Notes under the pieces: model-generated
Seen by the model: only the letters and a program-made list of their open reading frames with translations
The model's database searches: none
Told to the model about the DNA's origin: nothing
Position numbers and translations under genes: made by a program
Origin: Pyricularia pennisetigena
Lineage: Eukaryota; Ascomycota; Sordariomycetes; Magnaporthales; Pyriculariaceae
Reading direction: 5' to 3'
Length of the DNA stretch: 64,000 nucleotides
Assembly: GCF_004337985.1 (NCBI RefSeq)
Contig: NC_043741.1
Span: forward strand, 4,440,140-4,504,139
Shown here: one piece after another, positions 21,431-34,002 of the stretch
Position numbering within the stretch: position 1 is the stretch's first letter
How the letters are laid out: each line of letters opens with the position of its first letter

Positions 21431-22875
21431 ATGCATCTCAGATCGCCGTCGTATTGCGCCAATGGTATTCTTACCCTCTTGGCTCTCTTGCCCGCCGTCA
21501 GCTCGTCTATTCTATATTCATCCTCGTATGGTGGAAGCGTCTCTGCCCTCGACTTGACCCTTGCGTCAGCCTCAAATCCCGCAAGCCTGAAGGTGGTTTC
21601 GTCGACCAGGGAATGCTCCCCAGATCCAGCTTGGCTGACCTTGGATTCGGCTAATTCGAGGCTCTACTGTGTTGGTCCGTCATTTTCCGATGTCATGGAG
21701 GATTTTTGAGGCTGGAGACTGTGCAAATGACCCAACCAAGCTGACCCGAGATGCATAGGTGAGGGGCTGAACACGAGAAATGGATCGTTGAGTGCCTTTG
21801 CGACTTCACCTGATGGCTCTCTGTCCTTGATTAAAAAGGTCGACACGATTGGGGGTCCCGTGAGCTCGGTTATCTACGGCAAAGGTGGTGAAGGAATTGC
21901 TGCTGCTCATTAGTGAGTCCCTACTTTGTGGTTACCTAGGCTTCAATCCATCCTTGCGCGATAATGGCCCCGTTATGCCCAATGGACAGCTGACAATCGA
22001 CCCTTCTGTATAGTACTGGCTCATCATTGACCACCTATGCAGTCTCCGACCTGGGGCTGCTCCAGTCAAAGACCTGGAGTGAACCTCTTGGTCCTAACAC
22101 GACCAGGCAGGACGCTCCGCATCCTCATGAGGCAACACTCGACCCGACCGGTCGTTTTGTTGTCGTCCCGGATCTTGGTTCAGACCGTGTGCGCATCCTG
22201 GCCGTTGATGGAGCAGGAGGTTTAGGTCTGACTGAGTTGGAGCCACTTGTCGCCAGGCCTGGCAGCGGGCCGAGGCATCTTGAGTTCCTCAAGCTTGACG
22301 GGAAGACCTTGATGTACCTGGTCGCTGAACTGGACAACACTGTGACGGTTTACGAGGTTGGCTACAGTGACGACGGCAAGTCCATATCTTTCCGTGAAAT
22401 GATGGTTACGGGGACTCATGGAGACATCGCCACACCCAACGCGTCCGCTGCCGAGATTCATCTGTCCGTAAGTACACACACTATTGAGAAAGCCCTGCTG
22501 CGTCTTGACCGCTTATTTGACACAATAACATCAAAGCCGGACAACCGCTTCCTTCTCGTGTCGTCTCGCTTCGACAAGGCCTTTAACATTCCCAACTTCG
22601 ATACTGCGGACGGTACCCTTGTCCCGTCTGACACGATCACCAGTTTCTCCATCGACCAAAAGACGGGCGCTATCTCGGCGATTCAGAGGTTCCCAGCCGG
22701 TGGCGACAACCCCAGGCATTTCTCGTTGAATAAGGACGGAAGTCTCGTCGCGTCTGGTCTCCAGGGAGATGGACGTATCGTCATCATATCCCGCGACGTA
22801 GAGTCTGGTCTCTTGAAGGAGTTTGTTGCCAACGCCAAGGTTGAAGTAGGCGTCAACTGTGTCCTCTTTGCGTGA
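21431..22875 (+). CDS. secreted lactonase-family seven-bladed beta-propeller protein
   Basis: Four exons (21431-21674, 21759-21912, 22014-22467, 22537-22875) give 396 aa. Residues about 1-25 form a signal peptide (GILTLLALLPAVSSS follows a basic start), so the protein is probably secreted. The body matches the bacterial 6-phosphogluconolactonase/fungal carboxy-cis,cis-muconate cyclase propeller family: HPHEATLDPTGRFVVVPDLG, GPRHLEF, EIHLSPDNRFLLVSSR and FPAGGDNPRHFSL are the repeated blade motifs. Intron 22468-22536 (GTAAGT to ATCAAAG, 69 nt) is in frame and stop-free. Its removal joins EIHLS directly to PDNRF, the expected blade sequence. Intron 1 uses a weaker donor (GTCCGT). Substrate and reaction cannot be read from the sequence; many fungal members are uncharacterised secreted proteins. 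Confidence 0.85.
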
Positions 22876-25800
22876 GCGTAGTCTAGTTTTTATTTGCCGC
22901 CACAGGGCAAGCTGGTATACAGATCAATCAGAACTAGGATCTAACATTACCACGTACCTTGCATGCAAATTCTGTGTGACCCAGTGAACAGTCAAACCCG
23001 TAGTCGTCACCATCTCGATGCAGTATGCGGATCAGAGCTTTTGAGGGCTTGTCACTAATTGCTATTTTTTTCTCCGGACAAGGCATGGGAAATTAAACTG
23101 AAATCAGCTTTAGCCCTTTCTCTCATCCACAAGTACTGAGAAGCACAATGATTGGATGGACCACTTGGCTCAGGTGGAGGTACAAAATCTTGATCCAATG
23201 CCCTTTGCTTCTCGACACTACTATCTCGCGCCGTGGACAGCAGAGACTAACTACCATGACGAGAGGTCTCCATTGGCCAATTCATGAAAGAGAGACTCTG
23301 CAGGTCGGTACATGGACGCAACCGATAAGAGGAAGCTTAAACGGGCGGGACACACAAGCAAGTTGACTGTTCGGACGCATGCCTTTATTTTTCTTTTTTC
23401 TTTAAACGATAGCCAGTTGACGGCACCAGAGTTGGTCGAACCTTGGGTAAATTCCACATGGTGAACCATGGTAAAACCAAAATTCAAATGTCACCACGGC
23501 ACAATGGGTGTGTATTTTTCATTTCAGCTCATTTTGTAATTGCAGAACAGAAAATCCCCCCCATCGAGGACGCACAACTATGCTCAAATAGGCCAGCCAT
23601 ATTCATTTTCGGACCCTTCCGGCTCGGGCCTGCAGGTGTTCCAAAATTCCACTGCATGGCCGTAGCCCAGACCGCCATTCATGTGCATGTACAAGTGGGC
23701 ATGGAAGCCAACATGATTGTTGATATGGACCCAATAGGGAAATGACGGGTTTGCAGTTTTTGGCATATGTGAACTTCTTTTTGACGCAGGTGATAGGAAA
23801 AGCCGAAACCTTGGCTTGGAGACACAATGCACGTACACTACACTCTCATCTTGCCGTGTCGTTTCCGTTTCTTGGGCTTATTTCCCTGCCCCAGGCGGCA
23901 ATGCTGAGTTTGTGTGGGGGCCTGACCCCTAAACCTCATCACAATGTATATGGGGTTCTAATGGCGATCGCATATACAACATATAATGTAAGCTTTCTGA
24001 CGGGAGTGATGGAAATGGGACAGCGCCAGTAAGTGGTACGACCAGGTGAGTCTAGAACTACCCCATTAGGGCATTGAGACGGCCCCTGACAGATATACGT
24101 AACACCTTCTCGTTGTAAAAACAAAAGAATAAGAACAAGGAATATGACACATACGACGCGACGGATACCGCGAGGCCGAAGAAGAGAAAATGGAGCAGCC
24201 CTGGTAACGGCCTTGGCGCGGGCAGTGTCTGACTTGTGAAAAAGTATCAAAAAAAGAAGATATTTGAAAACAGTAATAGAGAAAAGGTCTAAGGAAGGGG
24301 AATTGTCAAGTCGGAGTCGCCCGCAGTCGTCTGTACGACTACTCACAGCCCAAATCCCGACGAGGGGTAACAGCCAAGACAAGACGCGCTTGCTCGGTGG
24401 TTAGGATGCCTGTTATTACCTCTCCAATAACTCAAGTCTCCTGTGAGCTTCCCCTTCTCTCTTCATGATTGGATAGGCTCGCAAGAAACCATCCGGAGTA
24501 GGCTCGTGGGTTGGCAACCGCGGTCACGAGCATATCAACGTGCGCGACACAAGGACCACACAACCTACCACTGCCGTAATAGATGACCTGATATAGGGTA
24601 GGCTGGTCGTGGAGGGTACGGTTGGCGACGGAACTGATAAAAAAAATATAAAAAAAAATAAAAAAACGGGTTGAGCTTTTGTTGCCCTGGGCTTATGCGA
24701 CATTCGACGAAACACGTGGTGGATCAACGCGGGCGAACGAGAAGGTCGGATGGCTGTGGAGTAATTTCCCCGCATCCTCTAGGAGAAGCAAATTAGGAAA
24801 TAAAGATAAAAGAAACAAAGAGAGAAGAAGAAATGAGAGTTCGGTTAACTCATGTGCAGATCTATTCAATGGATGGGGAGGGGGTGTGAGATTCACAGTG
24901 GGTGGTCAAGGTGGCATCCGGAGTTGTGGTGTAGACCGTGTAATAAGTAAGCGGGCAGGCGGAGAATTACCAACTGTACAAAGAAAAGCAAGGCAGGAGA
25001 TGATTTAGATGGGCCTCTTGAGCGATAAACCCCGTTTTGATCAGACCAGAAAAGCTGGGTTAATTCCCACCATCGGAATCTTCTAACCAAAGCTATACGG
25101 TAATAAGTACTTGGCCATGGGCTGAGCTCCAACTAGTCCGCGAGCTGCGTGCAATCACGTCGAGTTCGCCACGTCTTTTATTGGGGAGGCAAGATGGGCT
25201 TATTCGGCCCGTTTTAGTTTTGTTATTTTTTTGGACGAGGCGTCAATATGCAGATATCTGCAAGTCAGTCCAGGGAGGGGGCGTGTGATGAGATAGGGCA
25301 ATGGACAAGTAGTGTCTTGACAAAGGCTTTGTTCTCGCATGTCAACTTTGAGTAAGCTCTTCGTTCTCTAATGGTTCAGAAATGATCCCTGAACGAGCCC
25401 TTGAAGCGGATGAGTACATCACCTGCCATCAGAAAGATTGTAACCAAAGAAGGCTGACCGTGGCGCATTTATCGGTAGATCGATCAAGCCACAATCAAGA
25501 CAACAAAGATAACAAAGATAGGTTCAACGCCAGCCACTCTAATCTAGACTGAGGTGCATCAGAGCAGCGCCGCAAAAGGTGTTGACTTAATTTGTGTCCC
25601 GAACCACAATGCTCGCATGATTCCGCCCATGCCTTCTCAGGTGCTGATCAGCGAGGTAATGTGGTGAGTAGCCCACAAAGACGTAGACTGTAAGAACTGG
25701 AAGAGAACGAACCCCAACCCCGCACCGCACATTAGGACTCGATCCAGAGACCCACTGCCAGGTACCATGCGACGATTACCGAGCGAAGTAGTAATACTTA

Positions 25801-26515
25801 CATCTCCTACAGTCGGTAGCCATCCGATGAAGCGAGATCTTATGGAGGGCAAAGTGCAGGTCGCCTAAGTACTTTGAAAGTGGAAGATGGCAAGACGGGC
25901 AAAGGGGTGGTATGTGGGTAAGATAGTTTTGATATCAAATGATAATCGAACAGTTTGTCTGTCTGATGGAAGGGTATCCCTATCTTTGTCAGGTCCAAGA
26001 TAGAGAGAGAGGGAGTGAGAGAGAGATAGCAGCGGTCAACCAACGTCGGGTTTGACTGAAATAATGGCGACGAGTTTGCTACTTCTGTAGCTTGATGTTG
26101 ACGCTCTCCGAGCAAATGCAAGTAAGCTTGTATTGTTTGCTTGTTGATGTGAAGCATTCCGAAAAGAGATGGTGGGGAAAGACTTGGCTTTTGGAGATTG
26201 ACGGAATATCAAAACTTGCAAACAAGGACCCGAGCGCAGTTCGCACAAGCCGCGCAGGAGCAGTGCCTCACCTGAGGATGCGGGGGATCGATTTATGCTA
26301 AATTAATGGCCCCACAATCCCCAGAGCTTGTCTTTTGTAGAAGACCATCCGCGCCGGTTTTGGATTCGAGATCTTCCCCATATGGTTGGGCCATCCAATG
26401 CAACTTTGCGGAGGTGCAGGCATTGATCATTGCTATCACCAAGCTAGGTTATCTACAGTACACAGTAGTGACTGCAAGCATCCAAATGGAGGTCATTATG
26501 ACCCAAGTATAGGGT

Positions 26516-26556
<41 letters not shown>

Positions 26557-28714
26557 GGGGGACGGTTTTACTCTGCGGTGAGACCGATCTAGTTGTTAAC
26601 TGAACCATGGTAGAGGTGAACATGCCCTGCTCATTTCAGTCGAGACAGGAAACCCGGGGAGATGACTTACTTCGCTTAACCAGCTGAAAGGCAATTTCTC
26701 ATTTGACGTGCGGGAAAGACGCGAGGGACTGTTATCCATCCGTAAGGCGAGGTTTGCTTAATTACCATGTCGGCAGCGTATGCAGGTAATCAATTGATAC
26801 AAGCTGCAGAGTACCGTAGAGTGCGTCCCTTGTTTTGTTACGCAAGCTATCGAGAGATCTGTCTTCTTACCACATGACTGACTACCAATGTTCGATTATA
26901 TGGATTATATGTCATGTTCGCAACTACATGACGGTAGCGATCGGCTCAGGTTGCATATGAGCGGGGGAAGCAAGTGGCCAACATTCTTTGTTCTTGAGTC
27001 TGCCTGCCTTTCTTGGGTTTCCATCCCGTCTTTTTTTTTTTTTTTTTGTCTCCAAAGGGTGGTGCTGATGCGGTTTTGCTAAGCGAAGCTGCAATGAACT
27101 CCAATTCCGTAGTGGAGACTAACGAGGTAAGTAGTACGCTGGTCGCAATTTTGCATTGTATGACTGGCTGGTCCTAGTCCACCGTTGACGCGCGGGAAAG
27201 ATGGTACGGTATGTATGGTACCACAGTAAAAAAGAAATAAAAGTAGAAAAAAAAAAATCAAAGAATAATAATAGAAATTAAGAAAGAAAGCCAAGTTAAT
27301 AAAAGAAGGAGAAAAAAAAAAAAGAAAAAGACCAAAAAAGACGAGGAAGGAACCATGATCACCAAGGAACGGTCGGGATCCACATCAAGTGGAGTTTACC
27401 ACTATACTTACGGCTGATGATTGACACACGGCAGCCGGGATATCTACGGGCTTGTGCAAGGCTAGGTACGCCATTGGGGATTCAAACTGTCCGGCGTCAA
27501 AAAGGCATGAATTTAATCTCTCAAAAGCATCCCTAATGGATCTCTATATCAAGATTTCTCTACCGGACCTTCTCTAAACCGTATATTCACTATTTCATTA
27601 CTTGGAGTCTATGCGGTTTGGCATCTCGTTGCAAGGAATCAACTACACAGGCCGGTCGCGGGACGGAATCAAATGTGTGGACACCAGTCAGTTCAATCCA
27701 GCATACCACCTCTGACTGGCCAGCGGCCTCTCGGATGACCACTTGGCCTGCCCCCTGCCACCACCTCCTCCACCTCCATCACCTACCCGAGCTCGCCGCT
27801 TCCGCAGGGATAGGTCTCGGCAAAGACCCAGACTCGACTCGAATTTCCCTTGGTCGGGGACCCCCTGGCAGCACTTACTTGTCCTGCTTTTGGGGTGTAC
27901 CCCGGACGCTCCCCCAGTTCGAGGGCCAATCCAGTTCGCCTCTAGGCTGCTGCCGCCGTTTGGTACCTGCCTGTGAGTGAGAAGGCCTGGTTAGTCAGTC
28001 ACTGGGCTACCTTACCTTGGAGGACCTTACTCCACATAATGGAACGAGCAGGGCAAAACATACATTTCAGGGACCAGTCCGGTCGGTACTGTGAGTGGGC
28101 TTTCGCCGCTTGCGTGTGTCCGTCCGGCGCCCAGGCACACCTCAAATAAGGCCAAAATGAGATTCTCCGGATGGATTTGGCTCATCTCCAACCCATTTTC
28201 CCCGAAGATCCCTACGAGGATCCTCCTACTCTCTTAAAATCGGATGTGACCCCACTGCCTCACGAGAGGTTACCTTCCTTCTGTCTATGGTCTCTTGCCA
28301 TCTTCAGCTGTTCAACATCTTCGTCGTCGTCCGCCAGATGCGCTGAAAAGCAGCCATCCTATCTGCCTATTTGAAAGCATTAAGCTTGTTTTGTTTTTGT
28401 TTCTTCTTCTTTTTTTTTTGTTTATAAGTGCGGAGAGGTTTTCTCGTGTCTTGTCAAAATACCCTTTTACATTTACTTTTTTTTTTTTTTTCCGTTTTCC
28501 CCCTCATTCTATTACCTCGGCGCATTTTCCGAGTCCCACCAAAAAGCCTTTCGGCACCTCATGACATAAGCCTCGAATCGCGCAAAGCCGTTGGCACTGA
28601 GATCTTATTCACAGCCGTTGGTGTATCAATAGAAACATCAGCTTCGACCAAGCAGGCACATTGAAGACTTCCCAAAGTCTTGGTACCTATTCAATCAAAG
28701 TCGATTGCGCTGCC
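22876..28714. other. 5.8-kb gene-poor region
   Basis: No gene is convincing on either strand. The stretch holds many short open frames, a 37-nt T run (26518-26554), a purine-rich GA segment (about 25990-26030) and an A-rich/GA-rich block (about 27225-27345). A small frame on the minus strand (23584-23838) has a copper-ligand-like spacing and is discussed as a finding. The last about 300 bp, T-rich with TTTATAAG near 28421, is likely the promoter and leader of the next gene. No terminal repeats or transposase motifs were recognised. Confidence 0.5.
26518..26554 (+). repeat. 37-nt T homopolymer
   Basis: This is the longest homopolymer in the window, in the middle of the gene-poor region. Such tracts may be remnants of retroposed poly(A) tails on the other strand or replication slippage; the sequence alone does not decide. 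Confidence 0.9.
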
Positions 28715-31057
28715 ATGTCGCCGTCGTCGACAGGCGAGTCGCCGCCTACGATATTAAACGGTCATTCGGCACCAGCAGTCAGCAATAGCAGAGCGTTTCC
28801 TCTACCCTCTCGGGACACGTTCAACATCGATATACCGCCTTCACAGCTAAACACCTCCAATCATCCAAGCACCTTGAAGTCGCCTGCAACTGTCAAAAGC
28901 CAACGCACCTCGAGCTTCAGCCGCGATAGCATTCTCGGATCCGCTCTCAAGGCCGGAAACTCTCAGAGGACTGACTTTTCTGGGGATGGTAGGCTAGGAG
29001 ATCCTAATGGGCTGCAGAAGGTGTCTAGTGATGAAGGGTCAAACCCTTTGAAAAGGAGAAACACGGACGCTGGTGTTGACTATCCGAGGCGACGAGCAAC
29101 CATTGCCGTACGTTGTGCCTTCCTGTCGTGGAGACCTTCCATCTGGATGTTCTCTGCAATCGGCATACTACTACAAGTTTGAACGCGAGAGACTGACCAG
29201 AATACCTTGCATATGTAGTGTGAAGTATGTCGCTCGCGCAAATCTCGCTGCGATGGCACCAAACCGAAATGCAAGCTCTGCCTGGAGCTCGGTGCCGACT
29301 GCGTTTACCGTGAGCCTGGGATAAAGCTTGACGCAGGTGACAAACTTATCTTGGAGCGCCTCAACCGCATTGAAAGCATGTTGCAGATGACTCTGCCACC
29401 CAATGGCATTGGCCTTGGAGGGTCACCGAACCTGAGCAATGGAACCGGACATCTCAGTGCGGATGGAATTCTAACCGGTGGTCCATTTCTCTCGGTCATG
29501 CCCAATGCTGCATTGAGCCAGTGGGCCACTGCTCCCAACATCTCGACAATGCCAAAGGTACACACCAATGCGGCGCTGCATCTCCTACAATGGCCCTTGA
29601 TACGAGAGCTTGTATCGAGGCCCTACGATCCGCAGATCCTGCTTCAGCTTGAGATGGCAAGAGAGCCACTACACTCCCTCACCAAGACCCCTTGCGTCGA
29701 TTTATCCAACACTGCAGCATATATCGAGGCATACTTCGAGCGAGTCAATGTTTGGTACGCCTGCGTGAATCCTTATACCTGGAGGAGTCATTACCGCATC
29801 GCTTTGTCAAACGGTTTTAGGGAAGGTCCTGAAAGCTGTATTGTGCTCCTGGTGCTAGCGCTCGGGCAAGCGAGTCTGAAGGGCAGCATATCCCGAATTG
29901 TGCCACATGAAGACCCGCCGGGCCTTCAGTATTTCACCGCTGCTTGGGCTCTGCTGCCCGGTATGATGACATCTAACAGCGTCTTGGCTGCGCAGTCTCA
30001 TCTGCTTGCCGCCGCCTACCTTTTCTACTTGGTTCGACCTCTCGAGGCATGGAATCTTCTCTGCACAACCAGCACCAAGTTACAGCTTCTCTTGATGTCG
30101 CCAAGCAGAGTGCCTTCGGATCAACGAGAACTCACCGAGCGCATCTACTGGAACTCATTATTGTTTGAGAGTGACCTACTAGCTGAGCTGGACTTACCCC
30201 ATTCTGGTGTTGTCCAGTTCGAGGAGAATGTTGGTCTTCCTGGAGGCTTTGAGGGCGATGAGAACGAGGCAGTTGGCCGCGATGACCTGTGGTATTTTCT
30301 CGCCGAGATTGCGCTTCGAAGGTTGCTCAACCGCGTCAGCAACCTTATCTATTCGAAAGATTCAATGGCCTCTACGACCAGCCTAGAACCTGTTGTGGCA
30401 GAGCTTGATTTTCAGCTCACGCAGTGGTATGAGAGCCTCCCGCTACCTTTGCAATTCCCCTTTACACGGACCATGCTCCCAGACCCAGTTCAAACTGTGC
30501 TACGACTACGTTTCTTCGCCTGCCGGACAATCATTTACCGCCCCTACATTCTTGCGGTGCTTGACAATGAGCAAGCCGTTTTGGACCCAGCGGTGAGAGA
30601 CAGTTGTCACAAGTGTTTGGAGGCTTCGATCAGACAGTTGGAGCACATAGCAGCACAGTAAGTACCGAGCTCTACGCTCAACCGGGACGATGGGCTTCCG
30701 TAACCGCGTCCCTTCCCCTCCCTCGCCCACCATTTATTTCCCCGCGCTTTTACTTTGGAGATTTATCTGACACTAGCATCTCATCTTGTCAGTCATGCGG
30801 GACACATCCCCTACCTTTGGCAAGGAGCCTTGTCGATTGTGTCTCAGACGCTCCTTGTTATGGGCGCCACTATGTCACCATCGCTTTCCAGTATACTGTC
30901 GACCGTGGTTCCCCACAGGGAAACACTGGATCAGATTCTAAGCGAGGTGATTATCGAGATCGAGCGGTACGCCGTCCTCGCGCCCAGTCTTAGCTTGGCT
31001 GCGGATATTCTCAAAGAAGCAGAGGTCAGGAGGCGAGCTTTCCTCATGAGTGGATAG
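28715..31057 (+). CDS. Zn2Cys6 fungal transcription factor
   Basis: Three exons (28715-29107, 29219-30657, 30793-31057) give 698 aa. The first 131 residues are a Ser/Pro-rich disordered region. The zinc cluster begins exactly at the exon 2 border: C132-X2-C135-X6-C142-X6-C149-X2-C152-X6-C159 with RSRKSRCDG. It is followed by a linker and a short helix (LILERLNRIESMLQM). The fungal_trans/MHR domain fills the remainder (YACVNPYTWRSHYRIAL, YLFYLVRPLEAWNLL, ALRRLLNRVSNLIYS, TVLRLRFFACRTIIYRPY). The ATG at 28715 is the first ATG in the frame. Intron 1 ends ATATGTAG and intron 2 has CTGAC before CTTGTCAG. It belongs to the same subfamily as the regulator at 16523-19210, as judged by shared MHR blocks. 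Its targets are unknown. Confidence 0.88.
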
Positions 31058-33122
31058 GCAAAGTTCGCCCCCCTGCAGCATATTTAGGGCTGGCTTTGTG
31101 TCGTTACTTGCCACCGGGGGCGGCTTTGCTCCCAAGACGAGCATAGCGCCAATTTCGCCCGGAGGCCCCGGTAATATGGCCAAGCCGGGCAATGATCAGG
31201 TCCCTGGAGGTACACTCCGGCTCTTGGATAAGTCATGCCTTATCAAGCAGGGCTGAGCAAGGGAAAGGATTTGCCCCTGATAGAGTTACGTCAACCTGAA
31301 CATACCTTTTTTTCAAGGAAGACTCGTTCACCAGCAAGCGGTCCATTCAGGAAGAGTTTATGCGAAAAAAGATCATATAATGAGCTTTCCGGGACATATA
31401 CTTCGGCGATCCTGTCCATCAGCACCACTTTGATACTTTGCTCATCAAGTACCTGTTGATCTGCTACCGTTCGGCCCCCATCTTTAAAGCGCATCCATAT
31501 TCGGCCGTATCAAGTGCTCGGCAATCTAAAGGGACTCCAATCGTCACATGTGGCGGCCTCTTTGCTTTGGGGATCTGGTGTGGTGCTCACTGGTACGGTT
31601 AAAAGGGTTGGCGGACCGCCTGGCCGCTCCAAACAGTCTTACGGTGCGACAATTCGGCCAGAGAGGATAAAAGTTGCCCAAAATGGCAGAAATCACATCA
31701 TACCTCTTGTGTCAATACCTCCAAATTTCCCGTTTGAGCCATTAAACGAACCAGCATATTGTTCTATCTGGAGGTTAATTATAGCTATCCGCGCGGCCTT
31801 TTCCTTGCTGACGGGGGCCAAGCTTGGTGATCCAGCCACAACTACTATAAACGCTGTTTTATTTTCCTCTTTCCTGTTTGAACAGTTGCAAACATTACAT
31901 TGTGGCTTTGTTCTAATGACGGGAAATCTCCAGCACTGAAACTTGTTTGTTCTTCTCTTCTCTTCTCTTTACCACATGGGCAATATTGGTTGTGTAAAGC
32001 ATAAAGTCTCAACACCAGCCTGGCGCATACTTGGAATTATAATGAATTGCACCGGTTGTAGTCTGCTCACACGCCCAGAGGAATCTTTCAAGAAGATTAC
32101 GCTGTTCGCTCTTGTCATTTTGTTTTTCTTTTCCTTTTTGCTAATATGCCCAATGGCTGTACACGGGAGTATTACCCCCGTAGAATTGAAAACCATGTAC
32201 TTTCAGGGTATTTGGTTGCCGTTCAAAAGGAAATAAAAACTACAAAATCAAGTCTTGTATATACAGCTCGTATTAACTCTTGTGATTCAATTGTTGATAT
32301 GTCACGACCAGGATAAGAATCAAGCTCCCTTGCAAAGCATGGATGGCACGCCCTGAAGAATTAATTGGTTCCGTAGCTGTTTGCATGCATACCTGGAACA
32401 CATTCAAAGCTAAGCTAAGAAACAAAGGTGTTTGGTCATGTATTCGCGAAACTTGAATGCGCTCATCTTGGTCAAGACAAAATAGATGGCGTTGGTGGCG
32501 CTCCCCTGCCTGTTTGTTGCCATTTTGTCTGCAACGTCCCGGACCTGTTGGCTTGTGATGAAACGAGGCCTTACACCCATCGTCAGCCGTCGGGAAAGGA
32601 GCGCTGTCAGGACTTTCGAGACAGTAGCACTGCATACCCGACACCACACTGGCGGGTACGAGTTGGTCCAGAGGATGTCTCCGTCTCTTTTCGCCTAAAC
32701 CTTCCCATCCCATCAGGTTTGTACTCCCAATAATTTGAGGTCAAAAAAACAGAATGCAGTTAGGGTACTATAAAAAAATGAAGAAGAAAAATAAACAAAA
32801 GGCTACGATGATAAACATCTGTATCAGTACCGCAAGTGCAGGAGAACGAAACATTATCTATCGATGCAGCGACGTCGCAATAACCCCGCACACAACTGAG
32901 CATAACACATGATTCAGTCACGTGAATATCTTCGGAACGACGGTAGCGCCTGCATTACATTATCTCATGTGCTCAAGCGAATCACTTTGAAACGCGATTG
33001 TTTCTCAAGAGGGTGTGCTTACACATCCAGCAAGTTTTTTGTTTTCACATTGTAACACTAGATAGACTAGGTCTAATAGGTAGGCAACGTGATGCTCACC
33101 GTCTCCTACGGAGCTTGGTTAA

Positions 33123-33144
33123 CGGCGGAAATATTCAACCGCCG
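33123..33144. promoter_or_regulatory. inverted CGG repeat, candidate Zn2Cys6 binding site
   Basis: CGGCGG at 33123-33128 and CCGCCG at 33139-33144 form a perfect dyad, with the inner triplets spaced CGG-N10-CCG. Dimeric Zn2Cys6 proteins typically bind CGG triplets in inverted orientation with fixed spacing (Gal4 uses N11). The site lies about 1.3 kb upstream of the IBR-like gene start. Function is inferred from pattern only. Confidence 0.3.
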
Positions 33145-33968
33145 ACATGTACCCAAGTTTTGGTAGGTTTTTGGTGTGGTCCTATCAAGGGCCAATCAAA
33201 TCGCCGCCGAAGGTCGCAGGTTAAGCGGGCGGGCAGTATCTATCCCCTCACCAGCTATCTCAGCAGCTGGAAGTTTACCTACAGTAGTACCTACGAAGCA
33301 AAGGTAGGCTCATACCCCTGGACGATGTGCGTAAGTCGGGGTAGTCTTTGCTTTTGTTTTTGCTTCTTCAACTTGGGTTTAATCAATTCTACTTGGGCGT
33401 TAAAAGGGTTGATACAAAATGGGAGTACCAAGAAAAGAAGCAACAAAAAAGCCTGGGTACAGGGCAGGTGTTGGTGCCTACCTTGCTGGCCAATTTGCAC
33501 ATGCTTCTAGGTAGGCATAGTACCGTACCCAACGTGTGATTTCTCTCTTTGGTAGAGCATCACGATGTCTTTGGTTCTTGGGCATCCGGACAGGTGATTA
33601 AAGAAAATCATAATCATGAGGAACTAAATAAACCGAGGCAAAAAGTAACAGGAAGTAGTAACGTGGTCTAAGTACACTACTACTGACTGGCGTACCATCA
33701 AATACATGTACCCGCCACTACCTTTGTACTGCACCTTCCTTACTTTACGTAACTATCTATCTGCCAATTCCCCACGTCGCAATCGGGTCGCACTTGGGTC
33801 GGCTCCCTGCTCTTTTCTCTCTTAAACTCCAGTTTCAACGATTAAAAAACAAAAACAGAAAAACAAATAGCTTTTCCTGTTACATAGTGCAGGCGCCCGT
33901 CCCACGCTGCCGCCCAATCTTACGTGTCTTCTGCCGTTTGTCTCATTCTACAAACGCAGTGTTTTTGG

Positions 33969-33971
<3 letters not shown>

Positions 33972-33999
<28 letters not shown>
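33972..33999 (+). repeat. 28-nt T homopolymer
   Basis: An uninterrupted T run lies about 460 bp upstream of the IBR-like gene start. Confidence 0.9.

Positions 34000-34002
<3 letters not shown>

Noticed and set aside
23431..23450. Minus-strand GGTTCGACC resembling a tRNA B box
   Set aside because: No complementary T stem or A box was found.
32410..32713. Small overlapping frames on both strands
   Set aside because: Stretches such as ITSQQVRDVADKMATNRQG look protein-like, but no start, splice context or family could be assigned.
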